Source: Blastococcus sp. CT_GayMR19
GTDB taxonomy: Bacteria > Actinomycetota > Actinomycetes > Mycobacteriales > Geodermatophilaceae
DNA length: 64,000 nt
Assembly: GCF_004570385.1 (NCBI RefSeq)
Contig: NZ_SPQL01000004.1
Location: 248,001-312,000, forward strand
Reading direction: 5' to 3'
Shown here: positions 1 to 7,976 of the stretch, in pieces
Position numbering within the stretch: the first letter of the stretch is position 1
Layout: every line of letters starts with the position of its first letter
Made by a program: the position numbers and the translations under genes
The notes under the pieces: model-generated
Told to the model about the DNA's origin: nothing
Database searches by the model: none
The model's input: only the letters and a program-made list of their open reading frames with translations

Positions 1-109
1 CGGTGCCACCGCAGCCGAGCTGCTGCAGTTCGCCGACCGCATCGTAGGGGCCGTCCGCGAGCAGTTCGGCGTAACCCTGGTCCCGGAACCTACGACGGTG
101 AGGCCGTAG
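1..109 (+). CDS. murB: UDP-N-acetylenolpyruvoylglucosamine reductase (MurB), C-terminal end only
   Basis: Only the last 35 codons are in the window, with the frame starting at base 2 and TAG at 107-109. The visible tail ([20 protein letters not shown], then [10 protein letters not shown]) matches the C-terminal helix and the closing ‘G-V-x-L-x-P-E’ strand of MurB. MurB is the FAD enzyme that reduces UDP-GlcNAc-enolpyruvate to UDP-MurNAc in cytoplasmic peptidoglycan precursor synthesis. The following order (SDR on the minus strand, then mshA) is the order found after murB in mycobacteria, which supports the call. A repeat with a hairpin follows the stop codon and probably ends the transcript. 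Confidence 0.8.
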   Translation, partial: GATAAELLQFADRIVGAVREQFGVTLVPEPTTVRP

Positions 110-110
110 G

Positions 111-235
111 CCTGTCGGGCCGAGTGGGGCCCGAAGGGTCCCGCGCAGGCACGACGCAGCGGCTCGACGCGACCGGGGAACGGCACGTGGTCGCGGTGTC
201 GTCCGGAGGACGACAGCGTCATCGACAGCGTCATT
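111..235 (+). repeat. Dispersed intergenic repeat, copy A (body plus hairpin)
   Basis: This stretch lies between the convergent murB and SDR genes. It reads as a body (CCGAGTGGGGCCCGAAGGG, then CGCGCAGGC) followed by GGTCGCGGTGTCGTCC and a perfect 7-bp stem, GTCGTCC (198-204) and GGACGAC (208-214), closed by GGA. The same body-plus-hairpin layout recurs at 6949-7123, at 16870-16912 (partial) and, inverted, at 19136-19325. Its position suggests a shared bidirectional transcription terminator or a REP-like element. Confidence 0.75.
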
Positions 236-1016
236 GCTCCCGATGAACCTTGTGCTGGGCGGCCTGGGCGAGGGGGCGCACCACCATCAGGTCGATGTTC
301 ACGTGGTGCGGCCGGGTGACGGCCCAGCCGATGCAGTCGGCGATGTCCTCGGCGACCAGGGGCTCGCGCACTCCCCGGTAGATCGCCTCCGCAGCCTCCG
401 CCGACCCCAGCCGGTTGCGCGAGAACTCATCCGTCCGCACCATCCCCGGGGCGATCTCGATGACCCGCACCGGCTCGCCGTTGAGCTCCAGCCGCAGCGT
501 CTCCGCCAGGGTGTGCACGCCGTGCTTGGCCGCGGTGTAGGACGCCCCGCCCTCGTAGGAGATCAGCCCCGCCGTCGAGCCCACGAAGAGCACGTCCCCT
601 GCTCCCGAGGCGCGCAGTGCCGGCAGCAGTGCCTTGGTCAGCCGCACCGTGCCCAGCACGTTGACGTCGTAGGTGCGGGCCCACGAATCCAGGTCCGCCT
701 CGGCGACGGGCGCCATGTCGAAGGAGCCCCCGGCGTTGTTCACCAGCACGTCGACCCGGTCCAGGGCCGCGGCGAACGCGTCCACCGACGCCTGGTCGGT
801 GATGTCCAGCGGCAGCGCCCGCGCCCCGATCGATTCCGCCAGTGCCGCCAGCCGGTCCTGCCGCCGCGCCCCCACCACGACGTCGAAGCCGTCGGCGGCC
901 AGACGTGTGGCGGCGGCCGCCCCGATCCCGCTGGAGGCACCGGTGACGACGGCCGTGCGGCCGGCTCCGGGCAGCGCGGGAGAACCAGGGGCGTGGGCGG
1001 ACTCGGTACCGGGCAT
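231..1016 (-). CDS. Short-chain dehydrogenase/reductase (Rv0484c-like)
   Basis: A 261-residue classical SDR, probably an NAD(P)(H)-dependent oxidoreductase of unknown substrate. The Rossmann motif TGASSGIG lies near residues 23-30. NNAG is near residue 90, and an S-x-Y-x3-K catalytic set is visible as GSTAG followed by YTAAK. The C-terminal ‘PGMVRTDEF’ is typical of SDRs. The ATG at 1016 has AGG about 9 nt upstream; a second in-frame ATG lies three codons earlier (1025). It faces away from mshA, with which it shares a 90-bp divergent promoter region. The same pair is adjacent in mycobacteria. The family is certain but the substrate is not. Confidence 0.85.
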   Translation of the reverse strand: MPGTESAHAPGSPALPGAGRTAVVTGASSGIGAAAATRLAADGFDVVVGARRQDRLAALAESIGARALPLDITDQASVDAFAAALDRVDVLVNNAGGSFDMAPVAEADLDSWARTYDVNVLGTVRLTKALLPALRASGAGDVLFVGSTAGLISYEGGASYTAAKHGVHTLAETLRLELNGEPVRVIEIAPGMVRTDEFSRNRLGSAEAAEAIYRGVREPLVAEDIADCIGWAVTRPHHVNIDLMVVRPLAQAAQHKVHREQ

Positions 1017-1106
1017 GAACCACATCCTGACGCTGTTGCAGGATTGAAGAACCGCCAGGGGCCCAGCAGCCCGAACCCGGAACGACCGAGCCGGAGGTCG
1101 CCGCAC

Positions 1107-2435
1107 GTGCACGTACGCCGATTTCCCCGCTCCGGGATGCCCCGGCGGGTGGCGACCCTCTCCGTGCACACCAGCCCGCTCGACCAGCCGGGCGCCGGCG
1201 ACGCGGGGGGCATGAACGTCTACATCGTCGAGGCCTCGAAGCGCCTGGCCGCCCGTGGCATCGCCGTCGACATCTTCACCCGCGCCACCTCCAGCGACCT
1301 CCCGCCGGTGGTCGAGATGGCGCCCGGGGTGACCGTGCGGCACGTCAGCGCCGGACCCTTCGAGGGCCTGGGCAAGGAGGAGTTGCCCGCCCAGCTCTGC
1401 GCCTTCACCGCCGCGGTGCTCCGCGAGGAGGCCCAGCACGAGCCGGGCTACTACGACGTCGTCCACTCGCACTACTGGCTCTCGGGTCAGGTGGGCTGGC
1501 TGGCCCGCGACCGGTGGAGCGTTCCGCTCGTGCACACCGCGCACACCCTCGCGAAGGTCAAGAACGAGGCGCTGGCCGACGGCGACCGCCCCGAGCCGCG
1601 GGCCCGGGTCATCGGCGAGGAGCAGGTGGTGAACGAGGCCGACCGCCTCATCGCCAACACCGAGGAGGAGGCCCGCCAGCTCATCCGCCTCTACGGGGCC
1701 GACCCGGCCCGCACGCTCGTCGTCCCGCCCGGCGTCGACCTCGACCGCTTCGCCCCCGGCAACCGGGCCGCCCGCCGCGCCGTGGGCGCACCCGAGGACG
1801 CCGTCGTCCTGCTCTTCGTCGGCCGGATCCAGCCGCTCAAGGCGCCGGACGTCGTCCTGCACGCCGCGGCGGAGCTGGTCGCCGACGACCCGGCGCTCCG
1901 CGCCCGTCTCCGCGTGCACGTCGTCGGCGCCCCCAGCGGATCGGGCCTGGACGCGCCCGAGCAGCTGCAGAAGCTGGCCGCCGACCTCGGCATCGCCGAC
2001 GTCGTCCACTTCTTCCCGCCGCAGCCGCCCGATCGCCTGGCCGACCTCTACCGCGCCGCCGACGTCACCGTCGTCCCCAGCCACAACGAGTCCTTCGGGC
2101 TGGTGGCCCTCGAGGCGCAGGCCTGCGGCACCCCCGTGGTCGCGGCGGCCGTCGGCGGACTGCCGACGGCGGTGCGCGACGGCATCTCGGGTGTGCTGGT
2201 CGACGGCCACGACCCCCGGAACTACGCCACCGCGGTCCGGGCGGTGCTCGCCCGGCGGGAGCTCCTCTCGGCCGGCGCGCGGCGGCACGCGGCGCAGTTC
2301 TCCTGGGACCGGACCGCCGACGCGCTCGTCGAGGCCTACGTCTCCGCCGCCGCGGAGATGGCGCGGGCGGCGCAACCCATGCGGCGGATGAGTGGCCCGC
2401 TGCGAGCCCTGCCCGGCGTCCGGGTGGCGCGATGA
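1107..2435 (+). CDS. mshA: D-inositol-3-phosphate glycosyltransferase, mycothiol synthesis
   Basis: MshA transfers GlcNAc from UDP-GlcNAc to 1L-myo-inositol-1-phosphate, the first step of mycothiol synthesis in the cytosol. The 442-residue product is a GT4/GT-B protein. The family signature VHTSP...[11 protein letters not shown] sits near residues 20-38, VPPGVD in the linker, and the E-x7-E retaining-enzyme motif ([16 protein letters not shown]) near residues 328-342. I chose GTG 1107 because GGAGG (1093-1097) lies 9 nt before it; ATG 1137 is the alternative. The stop overlaps the next start as ATGA, so ybjN and the exporter are co-transcribed. Confidence 0.93.
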   Translation: MHVRRFPRSGMPRRVATLSVHTSPLDQPGAGDAGGMNVYIVEASKRLAARGIAVDIFTRATSSDLPPVVEMAPGVTVRHVSAGPFEGLGKEELPAQLCAFTAAVLREEAQHEPGYYDVVHSHYWLSGQVGWLARDRWSVPLVHTAHTLAKVKNEALADGDRPEPRARVIGEEQVVNEADRLIANTEEEARQLIRLYGADPARTLVVPPGVDLDRFAPGNRAARRAVGAPEDAVVLLFVGRIQPLKAPDVVLHAAAELVADDPALRARLRVHVVGAPSGSGLDAPEQLQKLAADLGIADVVHFFPPQPPDRLADLYRAADVTVVPSHNESFGLVALEAQACGTPVVAAAVGGLPTAVRDGISGVLVDGHDPRNYATAVRAVLARRELLSAGARRHAAQFSWDRTADALVEAYVSAAAEMARAAQPMRRMSGPLRALPGVRVAR

Positions 2436-2950
2436 GCACGGTCGCCGAGCTCGACGCCGTCATCGAGGCGACGCTGCGGGACGGCGACCTCACCCACGAG
2501 CACCCCGAGCCGGGCAGGTGGCTGGTCGACCTCCCCGGCACCAAGAAGCTGAAGACCGTCTGCGGCCTGATCGTGGGCGAGCACGCCCTCCGGGTCGAGG
2601 CGTTCGTCTGCCGGCAGCCCGACGAGAACCGCGAGCAGCTCTGGACCTTCCTGCTCCAGCACAACGCGCGCATGTACGGCGTCAGCTACTCGATCGACGG
2701 CGTCGGCGACGTCTACCTGACCGGGCGGCTGCCGCACGCCGCCGTCACCCCCGAGGAGCTCGACCGCATCCTCGGCGCGGTGCTCAGCTACGCCGACGAC
2801 CACTTCAACGCGATGCTCGAGATCGGCTTCGGGACGTCGATCCGCCGCGAGTGGGACTGGCGGGTCAAGCGCGGGGAGTCGCTCGCCAACCTCGAGGCCT
2901 TCGCCGCCTTCGCCGATCCCTCGCGGCGGCCCGCGGACGACGGGGCGTGA
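2432..2950 (+). CDS. YbjN domain-containing protein (Rv0487-like)
   Basis: A 172-residue soluble protein of the YbjN superfamily, which shares the type III secretion chaperone-like fold and has no agreed biochemical role in actinobacteria. The conserved core runs from W30 (GRWLVDLPG) through [14 protein letters not shown] to YLTGRLP and ends in a helix around [13 protein letters not shown]. There is no signal peptide and no membrane segment. It is start/stop coupled to mshA (ATGA) and to the next gene (GTGA), so translation of all three is probably linked. The same protein follows mshA in mycobacteria, suggesting a conserved but unexplained association with mycothiol synthesis. Confidence 0.85.
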   Translation: MSTVAELDAVIEATLRDGDLTHEHPEPGRWLVDLPGTKKLKTVCGLIVGEHALRVEAFVCRQPDENREQLWTFLLQHNARMYGVSYSIDGVGDVYLTGRLPHAAVTPEELDRILGAVLSYADDHFNAMLEIGFGTSIRREWDWRVKRGESLANLEAFAAFADPSRRPADDGA

Positions 2951-4530
2951 CGACGGCCGATCCGACCGTCCGGGCCGAGGCTCCCGCCGAGCCGCCCGGC
3001 TATGCCCGGCGCTGGTGGGTGCTGGCCACCATGACCGTCTGCCTGCTCGTGGTGATCATGGGCAACACGATCCTCAACGTCGCCCTGCCCTCCGTCCAGC
3101 GCGAGCTCGGCGCCAGCCATGGCGAGCTCCAGTGGGCGGTCGACGCCTACATCCTCGTGTTCGCCGGGCTCCTCTTCTCGTGGGGCGTGATCGGCGACCG
3201 CATCGGCCGGCGCCGGGTGCTGCTCATCGGCCTGACGGTCTTCGCGGTCGGCTCGGTGCTCGCTGCCTCCAGCAGCAGCCCGCTCGAGCTGATCCTCTGG
3301 CGGGCGGTCATGGGCGTCGGCGGCGCGGCGGTCCAGCCGACGACCCTGGCCGTGATCAGCAACGTCTTCCCGCCCGCCGAACGCGGCCGGGCGATCGGCA
3401 TCTGGGCCGCGACCGCCGGCCTCGCCGTCGCGGGCGGCCCGCTGGCCGGCGGCGCCGTCCTCGAGCACTTCTGGTGGGGAGCGGTCTTCCTCATCGGCGT
3501 CCCGGTCGCCGTCCTCGGACTCGGCGGCACGCTGGCCGTCGTCCCCGAGTCCCGGGACCCCGACCCGGGCCGGCTCGACGTCCCCGGGGTGCTGCTGTCG
3601 ATCGTGGCCCTGGCCGGCCTCGTCTACGGGATCATCCGGGGCGGCTCCGGCGAGTCGTGGGCCTCGCCCGGCGTGCTCGTGCCGCTGCTCGGCGGCCTGG
3701 TGCTGCTCGGCCTCTTCGTCTGGCTGCAGCGCCGGTCGACCCACCCGGCCCTCGACGTCAGCCTGTTCCGCAATCCCGCCTTCTCCGCCGCGGCCGCGGC
3801 GCTGGGCCTGAACTTCTTCGCCCTGATGGGCGCGACCTTCTACCTCGTCTACTTCCTGCAGGGCCTGCGCGGGTACAGCCCCCTCCAGAGCGGGGCCGCG
3901 CTCATCCCCGTCGCGATCGCCATGGCCCTCATGGCGGCGCGGAGCTCTCGGCTGGCCGAGCGGTACGGCGCGAAGGCCGTCTGCGCGGCCGGGTTCCTGC
4001 TGATCACCCTGTCGTTCGCCGGGTTCCAGCTCCTCGACCAGACCTCGCCGCTGTGGCTGCTCATCGTCATCCTGTCGGTGCAGGGGCTCGGCATGGGCTC
4101 GGTCATGGCGCCGGCGACCGAGTCGATCATGTCGGTCGTGCCCCGCGAGAAGGCCGGTGCCGGGGCGGCGGTCAACAACTCGGTGCGCCAGATCGGCGGC
4201 GCGCTCGGGGTGGCCATCCTCGGCTCGGTGCTCGCCGCGACCTACTCGGCGCACCTCGGCCGCGCCGTGGACGTCCTGCCGGCCGACGCCCGGTCCGAGG
4301 CCCGCCAGTCGATCGTCGCCACCCTCGAGGCGGTGCGACTCGTCGAGGCGGGCGGCGACGCCGACGCCGCCCGGGAGGCCGCAACCGTCGTGGAGCCCGC
4401 TCGCGAGGCCTTCGTGGCCGCCATGCACGCGACCGCCGTCGGCACCGCCGGCGCGAGCCTGATCGCCGCGGTCGTGGTGCTCGTCTGGCTCCCCGGACGG
4501 CGACAGCGCGGGGAGCCGGTCACGCACTGA
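2947..4530 (+). CDS. MFS drug/solute exporter, DHA2 (14-TM, QacA/EmrB) family
   Basis: A 527-residue polytopic membrane protein. It has a short hydrophilic N-terminus and about 14 hydrophobic segments. The first ends in the DHA2 signature N-T-I-L-N-V-A-L-P, and the loop 2-3 motif GDRIGRRRVLL is intact. A glycine-rich TM5 antiporter region (AGGPLAGGAV) is also present. Members export drugs or metabolites using the proton gradient. The GTG overlaps the ybjN stop (GTGA). Rv0487-mshA neighbours in mycobacteria do not include this transporter, so it looks like a lineage-specific insertion. The substrate cannot be read from the sequence. Confidence 0.88.
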   Translation: MTTADPTVRAEAPAEPPGYARRWWVLATMTVCLLVVIMGNTILNVALPSVQRELGASHGELQWAVDAYILVFAGLLFSWGVIGDRIGRRRVLLIGLTVFAVGSVLAASSSSPLELILWRAVMGVGGAAVQPTTLAVISNVFPPAERGRAIGIWAATAGLAVAGGPLAGGAVLEHFWWGAVFLIGVPVAVLGLGGTLAVVPESRDPDPGRLDVPGVLLSIVALAGLVYGIIRGGSGESWASPGVLVPLLGGLVLLGLFVWLQRRSTHPALDVSLFRNPAFSAAAAALGLNFFALMGATFYLVYFLQGLRGYSPLQSGAALIPVAIAMALMAARSSRLAERYGAKAVCAAGFLLITLSFAGFQLLDQTSPLWLLIVILSVQGLGMGSVMAPATESIMSVVPREKAGAGAAVNNSVRQIGGALGVAILGSVLAATYSAHLGRAVDVLPADARSEARQSIVATLEAVRLVEAGGDADAAREAATVVEPAREAFVAAMHATAVGTAGASLIAAVVVLVWLPGRRQRGEPVTH

Positions 4531-4556
4531 CCCGTTCGGGCAACGCACGGTTGACC

Positions 4557-5810
4557 GTGGACGGGGTGCCGCAGAGGCTGGGCCTCGTGCTCCGCCGGGA
4601 TCCCTTCGCACCGCTGCTGGAGAACAGCCTCGCGGCGCTCTTCCGGCAGCACTCACGGGACGGCGCCGCGACGCACGCCGTCCCCACCGGCGGGGCACCG
4701 CAGCCGCTGACCCGCTACGACGACGGCCGCGAGCGGATCAACCTGGGCAGCAACAACTACCTCGGGCTCGCCGGCGACCCCCGCGTGATCGAGGCTGCCG
4801 TCGCGGCCGTCCGGAAGTACGGCTCCAGCACCTCCGGTAGCCGCGTGCTCAACGGGACGACGCGGCTGCACCTCCAGCTGGAGGACGAGCTGGCCGACCA
4901 CTACGGCGCCGAGGCGGCCGTGCTCACGTCGTCCGGGATCAACGCCAACGTCGCCCTGCTGTCCACGATCGGCGGCCCGGGCGACGTGCTGCTCGTCGAC
5001 GCGCACGCGCACGCCAGCGTGCACGCCGGCGCCGCGGCCAGCCGGGGAACCGTGAGCCGGTTCCGCCACAACGACCTGGACTCCCTCACCTCCCGGCTGC
5101 AACGGCTGGAGGAGCGGGCCGGCGCCGTGGTCGTCGTCGACGGCGTCTACTCCATGACCGGCGAGCTCGCCCCGCTGGCCGACATCGCCGCGCTCTGCGA
5201 CCGGTTCTCGGCCCGGCTCGTGGTCGACGAGGCCCACGGCCTCGGCGTGCTCGGTGCCGAGGGCCGCGGAGCCGCGGAGCAGGCCGGGGTGCTCGAGCGC
5301 GTGGACGCCGTGACGATCGCCTTCAGCAAGTCGCTGGCCAGCGTCGGGGGAGCGGTCATGACCTCGCGGGCCGCCGCCGAAGGCATCCGCGCCGCCGCGC
5401 TGCCGTACGTGTTCAGCGCCGCCAACGACCCCGCGTCGGTCGGCGCGGCGCTCACCTCGCTGCGGATCCTGCGCAGCGAGCCGGAACGCATGGCGCGCAC
5501 CCGCGAGAACGGGGAGCTGCTCCGCCGGTCGCTGGCCGCCGCGGGGGCTGCGCCGCTGCCGGGCCGGGGTGCGGTTCTCGCCGTCCCGACCGGCGAGGAG
5601 CACGTGACGGCGGCCGCCTGGCGGGCCGCCTTCGACGGCGGGGTGTACGTCAACGCCGTGGCCTATCCGGCGGTCCCCCGGGGGCAGGGTGTCCTCCGGC
5701 TGTCGGTCATGGCCACCCACACCGAGGAGCAGCTGCGCACGGCCGCCGGTGTCGTGGCGGCCGCGGTGCGCGCCGCGTTCGAGGACGCCCCCGCCCGAGC
5801 CGTGGCCTGA
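4557..5810 (+). CDS. PLP-dependent alpha-oxoamine synthase (BioF / KBL-like)
   Basis: A 417-residue type I-fold PLP enzyme that would condense an amino acid with an acyl thioester, as 8-amino-7-oxononanoate synthase and 2-amino-3-ketobutyrate CoA ligase do. The visible motifs are NLGSNNYLGLA near residue 62, GSSTSGSRVLNGT, VDEAHGLGVLG near residue 225 (PLP-binding Asp) and AFSKSLASVGG with the Schiff-base lysine near 258. No bio genes lie nearby, so it may make something other than biotin. The start is uncertain: GTG 4557 is used, with GTG 4566 and GTG 4590 as alternatives, and no strong ribosome binding site is seen. The spacing from the exporter is only 26 bp, consistent with co-transcription. 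Confidence 0.8.
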   Translation: MDGVPQRLGLVLRRDPFAPLLENSLAALFRQHSRDGAATHAVPTGGAPQPLTRYDDGRERINLGSNNYLGLAGDPRVIEAAVAAVRKYGSSTSGSRVLNGTTRLHLQLEDELADHYGAEAAVLTSSGINANVALLSTIGGPGDVLLVDAHAHASVHAGAAASRGTVSRFRHNDLDSLTSRLQRLEERAGAVVVVDGVYSMTGELAPLADIAALCDRFSARLVVDEAHGLGVLGAEGRGAAEQAGVLERVDAVTIAFSKSLASVGGAVMTSRAAAEGIRAAALPYVFSAANDPASVGAALTSLRILRSEPERMARTRENGELLRRSLAAAGAAPLPGRGAVLAVPTGEEHVTAAAWRAAFDGGVYVNAVAYPAVPRGQGVLRLSVMATHTEEQLRTAAGVVAAAVRAAFEDAPARAVA

Positions 5811-5822
5811 GCGCTGCCGGGT

Positions 5823-5828
5823 TAGCGT
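5823..5828 (+). promoter_or_regulatory. -10 element, leaderless promoter
   Basis: TAGCGT fits TANNNT and lies exactly 7 nt before ATG 5836, with no Shine-Dalgarno sequence in between. A transcript starting at the A of the ATG is expected. Confidence 0.55.
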
Positions 5829-5835
5829 TCTGGCG

Positions 5836-6138
5836 ATGCCCGACAGCCCGCCCGCGCACGCGCGCCGCGCCCGGGCGCTCATGGGGGTCGTCGCCGCCTC
5901 GGCCCTGGTCTATCCGCTCCTCGTGTGCGCCGTGCAGCTGGGGTTCGCCCAGCTGTTCGTCGTCGACCTGGCCGCGATCACGCTCTGGCTGGGGCTCGCC
6001 GTGCTGTGCAGCGTCGCGGTGGTGGCCGCGGTGCGCTGGGGTGCCGCGCGGCGGGTCCGCAGTCCCTGGCTGCTGCTCGGACTGGCCCCGCCCGCGCTCT
6101 ACGAGCTGTGGCTGGTCTGGCCGCTGCTCCCCGGATGA
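5836..6138 (+). CDS. Small three-helix membrane protein of unknown function
   Basis: A 100-residue protein that I do not recognise beyond ‘hypothetical membrane protein’. After a basic N-terminus ([10 protein letters not shown]) it has three hydrophobic helices, near residues 15-35, 40-65 and 75-95, with an Arg-rich cytoplasmic loop (RWGAARRVR) between the second and third. The TANNNT-7-ATG arrangement argues that it is a real, leaderless gene. Its TGA overlaps an ATG as ATGA, but the downstream gpmA more probably starts 24 nt further on. No enzymatic motif is present. Confidence 0.65.
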   Translation: MPDSPPAHARRARALMGVVAASALVYPLLVCAVQLGFAQLFVVDLAAITLWLGLAVLCSVAVVAAVRWGAARRVRSPWLLLGLAPPALYELWLVWPLLPG

Positions 6139-6161
6139 GCGCCGTCCGGCAGGATGGCGGC

Positions 6162-6920
6162 GTGACGACCTCCCCGGGAACCCTGGTGCTGCTCCGCCAC
6201 GGCGAGAGCGACTGGAACAAGGCCAACCTGTTCACCGGCTGGGTGGACGTCCCGCTGTCGGAGAAGGGGCGGGTCGAGGCGGCCCGCAGCGGCCAGCTGC
6301 TGGCCGAGAACGGCCTGCTCCCCGACGTCCTGCACACCTCGGTGCTCCGGCGGGCCATCGCGACGGCCGACCTGGCCCTGGCCGAGGCCGACCGGCAGTG
6401 GATCCCGGTCCGGCGGTCGTGGCGGCTCAACGAGCGGCACTACGGCGCGCTGCAGGGCAAGGACAAGGCCGCCACCCTCGCCGAGTACGGCGAGGAGCAG
6501 TTCATGCTCTGGCGCCGTTCCTACGACACCCCGCCGCCGCCGATAGAGCCCGGCAGCGAGTTCGCCCAGGACGGCGACGACCGCTACGCCTTCCTGCCGT
6601 CGGAGGCCCGCCCGACGACCGAGTGCCTCAAGGACGTCGTCGTCCGGATGCTGCCCTACTGGTACGACGCGATCGTCCCGGACCTGCGCAGCGGCGCGAC
6701 GGTCCTGGTCGCCGCCCACGGCAACAGCCTCCGCGCGCTGGTCAAGCACCTCGACGGCATGGGGGACGACGAGGTCGTCGGGCTGAACATCCCCACCGGC
6801 GTACCGCTGCGCTACGACCTCGACGACGACCTGAAGCCCGTCACGCCGGGCGGGCAGTACCTCGACCCCGAGGCCGCCGCCGCCGCCATCGAGGCCGTCA
6901 AGAACCAGGGCAAGAAGTAA
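6162..6920 (+). CDS. gpmA: 2,3-bisphosphoglycerate-dependent phosphoglycerate mutase
   Basis: A cytosolic glycolytic enzyme interconverting 3- and 2-phosphoglycerate. It is 252 residues, close to the mycobacterial Gpm1 (249). The phosphohistidine motif is LLRHGES with H13; [29 protein letters not shown] and the second catalytic [10 protein letters not shown] follow in the standard order. GTG 6162 is preferred to ATG 6135 because it has AGGA 7 nt upstream and matches the usual N-terminus. In mycobacteria gpm1 also precedes senX3-regX3. The last 20 bp are imperfectly duplicated just past the stop (6900-6939). Confidence 0.92.
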   Translation: MTTSPGTLVLLRHGESDWNKANLFTGWVDVPLSEKGRVEAARSGQLLAENGLLPDVLHTSVLRRAIATADLALAEADRQWIPVRRSWRLNERHYGALQGKDKAATLAEYGEEQFMLWRRSYDTPPPPIEPGSEFAQDGDDRYAFLPSEARPTTECLKDVVVRMLPYWYDAIVPDLRSGATVLVAAHGNSLRALVKHLDGMGDDEVVGLNIPTGVPLRYDLDDDLKPVTPGGQYLDPEAAAAAIEAVKNQGKK

Positions 6921-6948
6921 AGAACCAGGGCAGGAGTAGCTGCGCGGA

Positions 6949-7123
6949 CCCTGTCGCGCCGAGTGGGGCCCGGAGGGTCCCGCGCAGGCGCGACGCAACG
7001 GCTCAGCGGCGCTGGGGACGGCTCATGGCCGCGGTGTCGTCCGGAGGAGGACAGAGTCATCGCGTGTCGTCCGGAGGACGACGGTGTCATCACCCTGTCC
7101 TCCGGAGGAGGACAGGGTGATGG
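6949..7123 (+). repeat. Dispersed intergenic repeat, copy B with three hairpins
   Basis: A body almost identical to copy A (CCGAGTGGGGCCCGGAGGG, CGCGCAGGCGCGACGCA) is followed by three successive hairpin units. B1 (about 7035-7053) has one G-G mismatch. B2 (7066-7082) is the same perfect GTCGTCC/GGACGAC stem as copy A. B3 is longer and listed separately. It lies between the convergent genes gpmA and phoU. Confidence 0.78.
7089..7121. terminator. Bidirectional terminator: perfect 15-bp stem, GGA loop
   Basis: ATCACCCTGTCCTCC (7089-7103) is the exact reverse complement of 7107-7121, with a 3-nt GGA loop. It sits 9 bp from the phoU stop and 169 bp past gpmA, so it can serve both convergent transcripts. 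There is no U-tract, as is usual for actinobacterial terminators. Confidence 0.75.
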
Positions 7124-7129
7124 CAGAGA

Positions 7130-7780
7130 TCATGCAGGCATGTCCTTCTCGCCGGTGACCAGGTAGACCACGCGGCGGGCGACGCTGACGGCGTGGTCGG
7201 CGAAGCGCTCGTAGTACCGGCCGAGCAGCGTGATGTCGATCGCCGTCTCGACGCCGTAGGGCCAGTTGTCGGAGAGCAGCTCGCGGAACAGCCCGCGGTG
7301 GATCCGGTCCATCGCGTCGTCGTCGGTCTCGAGCTCGCGCGCGGCCTCGACGTCCCGCTTGGCGATCACCTGGCCGGTCTTGGCGACCAGCATCTCGGCG
7401 ACGTGGCCGGCCTCGAGGAACGCCGGCCGCACCTCCTGCGGAACGGCGTGGTCGGGGAAGCGCATCCGGGCGATCTTCGCGATGTGCTCGGCGAGGTCGC
7501 CCATGCGCTCGAGGTCGCTGACGATCCGCATCGCCGTGGTGATGGTGCGCAGGTCACCGGCCACCGGCTGCTGACGGGCCAGGAGGGTGAAGCAGCGCTG
7601 CTCGATGCTCTCCCGGGTGGCGTCGATGTCCTTGTCGCCGGCGATGACGAGGTCGGCCAGGGCGACGTCGGCGTCGAGCAGTGCCGTCGTCGCCGTGCTC
7701 ACGGCCGAGCCGACCGAGTTGGCCATCTCCACCAGGCAGTTGTTGATGTCGTCCAGTTCTTCGCGATAGCTGTCCCGCAC
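7130..7780 (-). CDS. phoU: Phosphate-specific transport system accessory protein PhoU
   Basis: A 216-residue all-helical cytosolic protein made of two PhoU repeats (roughly residues 15-100 and 120-205). The metal-cluster motifs are recognisable as SDLERMGDLAEHIAKIA in repeat 1 and RYYERFADHAVSVARRV in repeat 2. PhoU couples the Pst phosphate transporter to the PhoR-type kinase and dampens it when phosphate is ample. GTG 7780 is preceded by GGAGGA at 6-7 nt, which decides the start over longer in-frame options. It is divergent from senX3-regX3, the classical actinobacterial arrangement; a TAGGCT -10 is visible on the minus strand near 7845. Confidence 0.93.
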   Translation of the reverse strand: MRDSYREELDDINNCLVEMANSVGSAVSTATTALLDADVALADLVIAGDKDIDATRESIEQRCFTLLARQQPVAGDLRTITTAMRIVSDLERMGDLAEHIAKIARMRFPDHAVPQEVRPAFLEAGHVAEMLVAKTGQVIAKRDVEAARELETDDDAMDRIHRGLFRELLSDNWPYGVETAIDITLLGRYYERFADHAVSVARRVVYLVTGEKDMPA

Positions 7781-7876
7781 GGTCGTTCCTCCTCGTCGGG
7801 CGGCCCTCGCCGATCCGATTGCCGTTCCGTCTGCTCCCGAGCCTAGGACGCCGGAGGGCGGCTGCCATCGCCTCGC

Positions 7877-7905
7877 GGTGAACGGGTGCACACGCGGAGA
7901 TGAAC
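7877..7905 (-). promoter_or_regulatory. PHO-box-like direct repeats between phoU and senX3
   Basis: On the minus strand GTTCATC (7905-7899) and GTTCACC (7883-7877) are spaced by exactly 22 bp, twice the 11-bp period of actinobacterial PHO boxes (GTTCACC units). A weaker GTGCACC lies between. Binding by the response regulator encoded at 9152 would give autoregulation of both divergent genes; this is inference. Confidence 0.45.
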
Positions 7906-7964
7906 ACCTGACCCCTGCGAGCGGTCCCTCGGGCCACGGCGGCTGTTCCGGGGCATTTCCGACC

Positions 7965-7970
7965 TAGCAT
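7965..7970 (+). promoter_or_regulatory. -10 element, leaderless promoter of senX3
   Basis: TAGCAT fits TANNNT and lies 6 nt before GTG 7977; the sequence between holds no ribosome binding site well placed for that start. Confidence 0.5.
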
Positions 7971-7976
7971 CGAGGC

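Noticed and set aside
1025-2375. Very long minus-strand open frame running through mshA
   Set aside because: Open frames opposite GC-rich genes are expected; its residues are Arg/Gly/Val-rich without motifs, whereas mshA on the plus strand has clear family signatures. Only the part below about 1016 (the SDR) is real.
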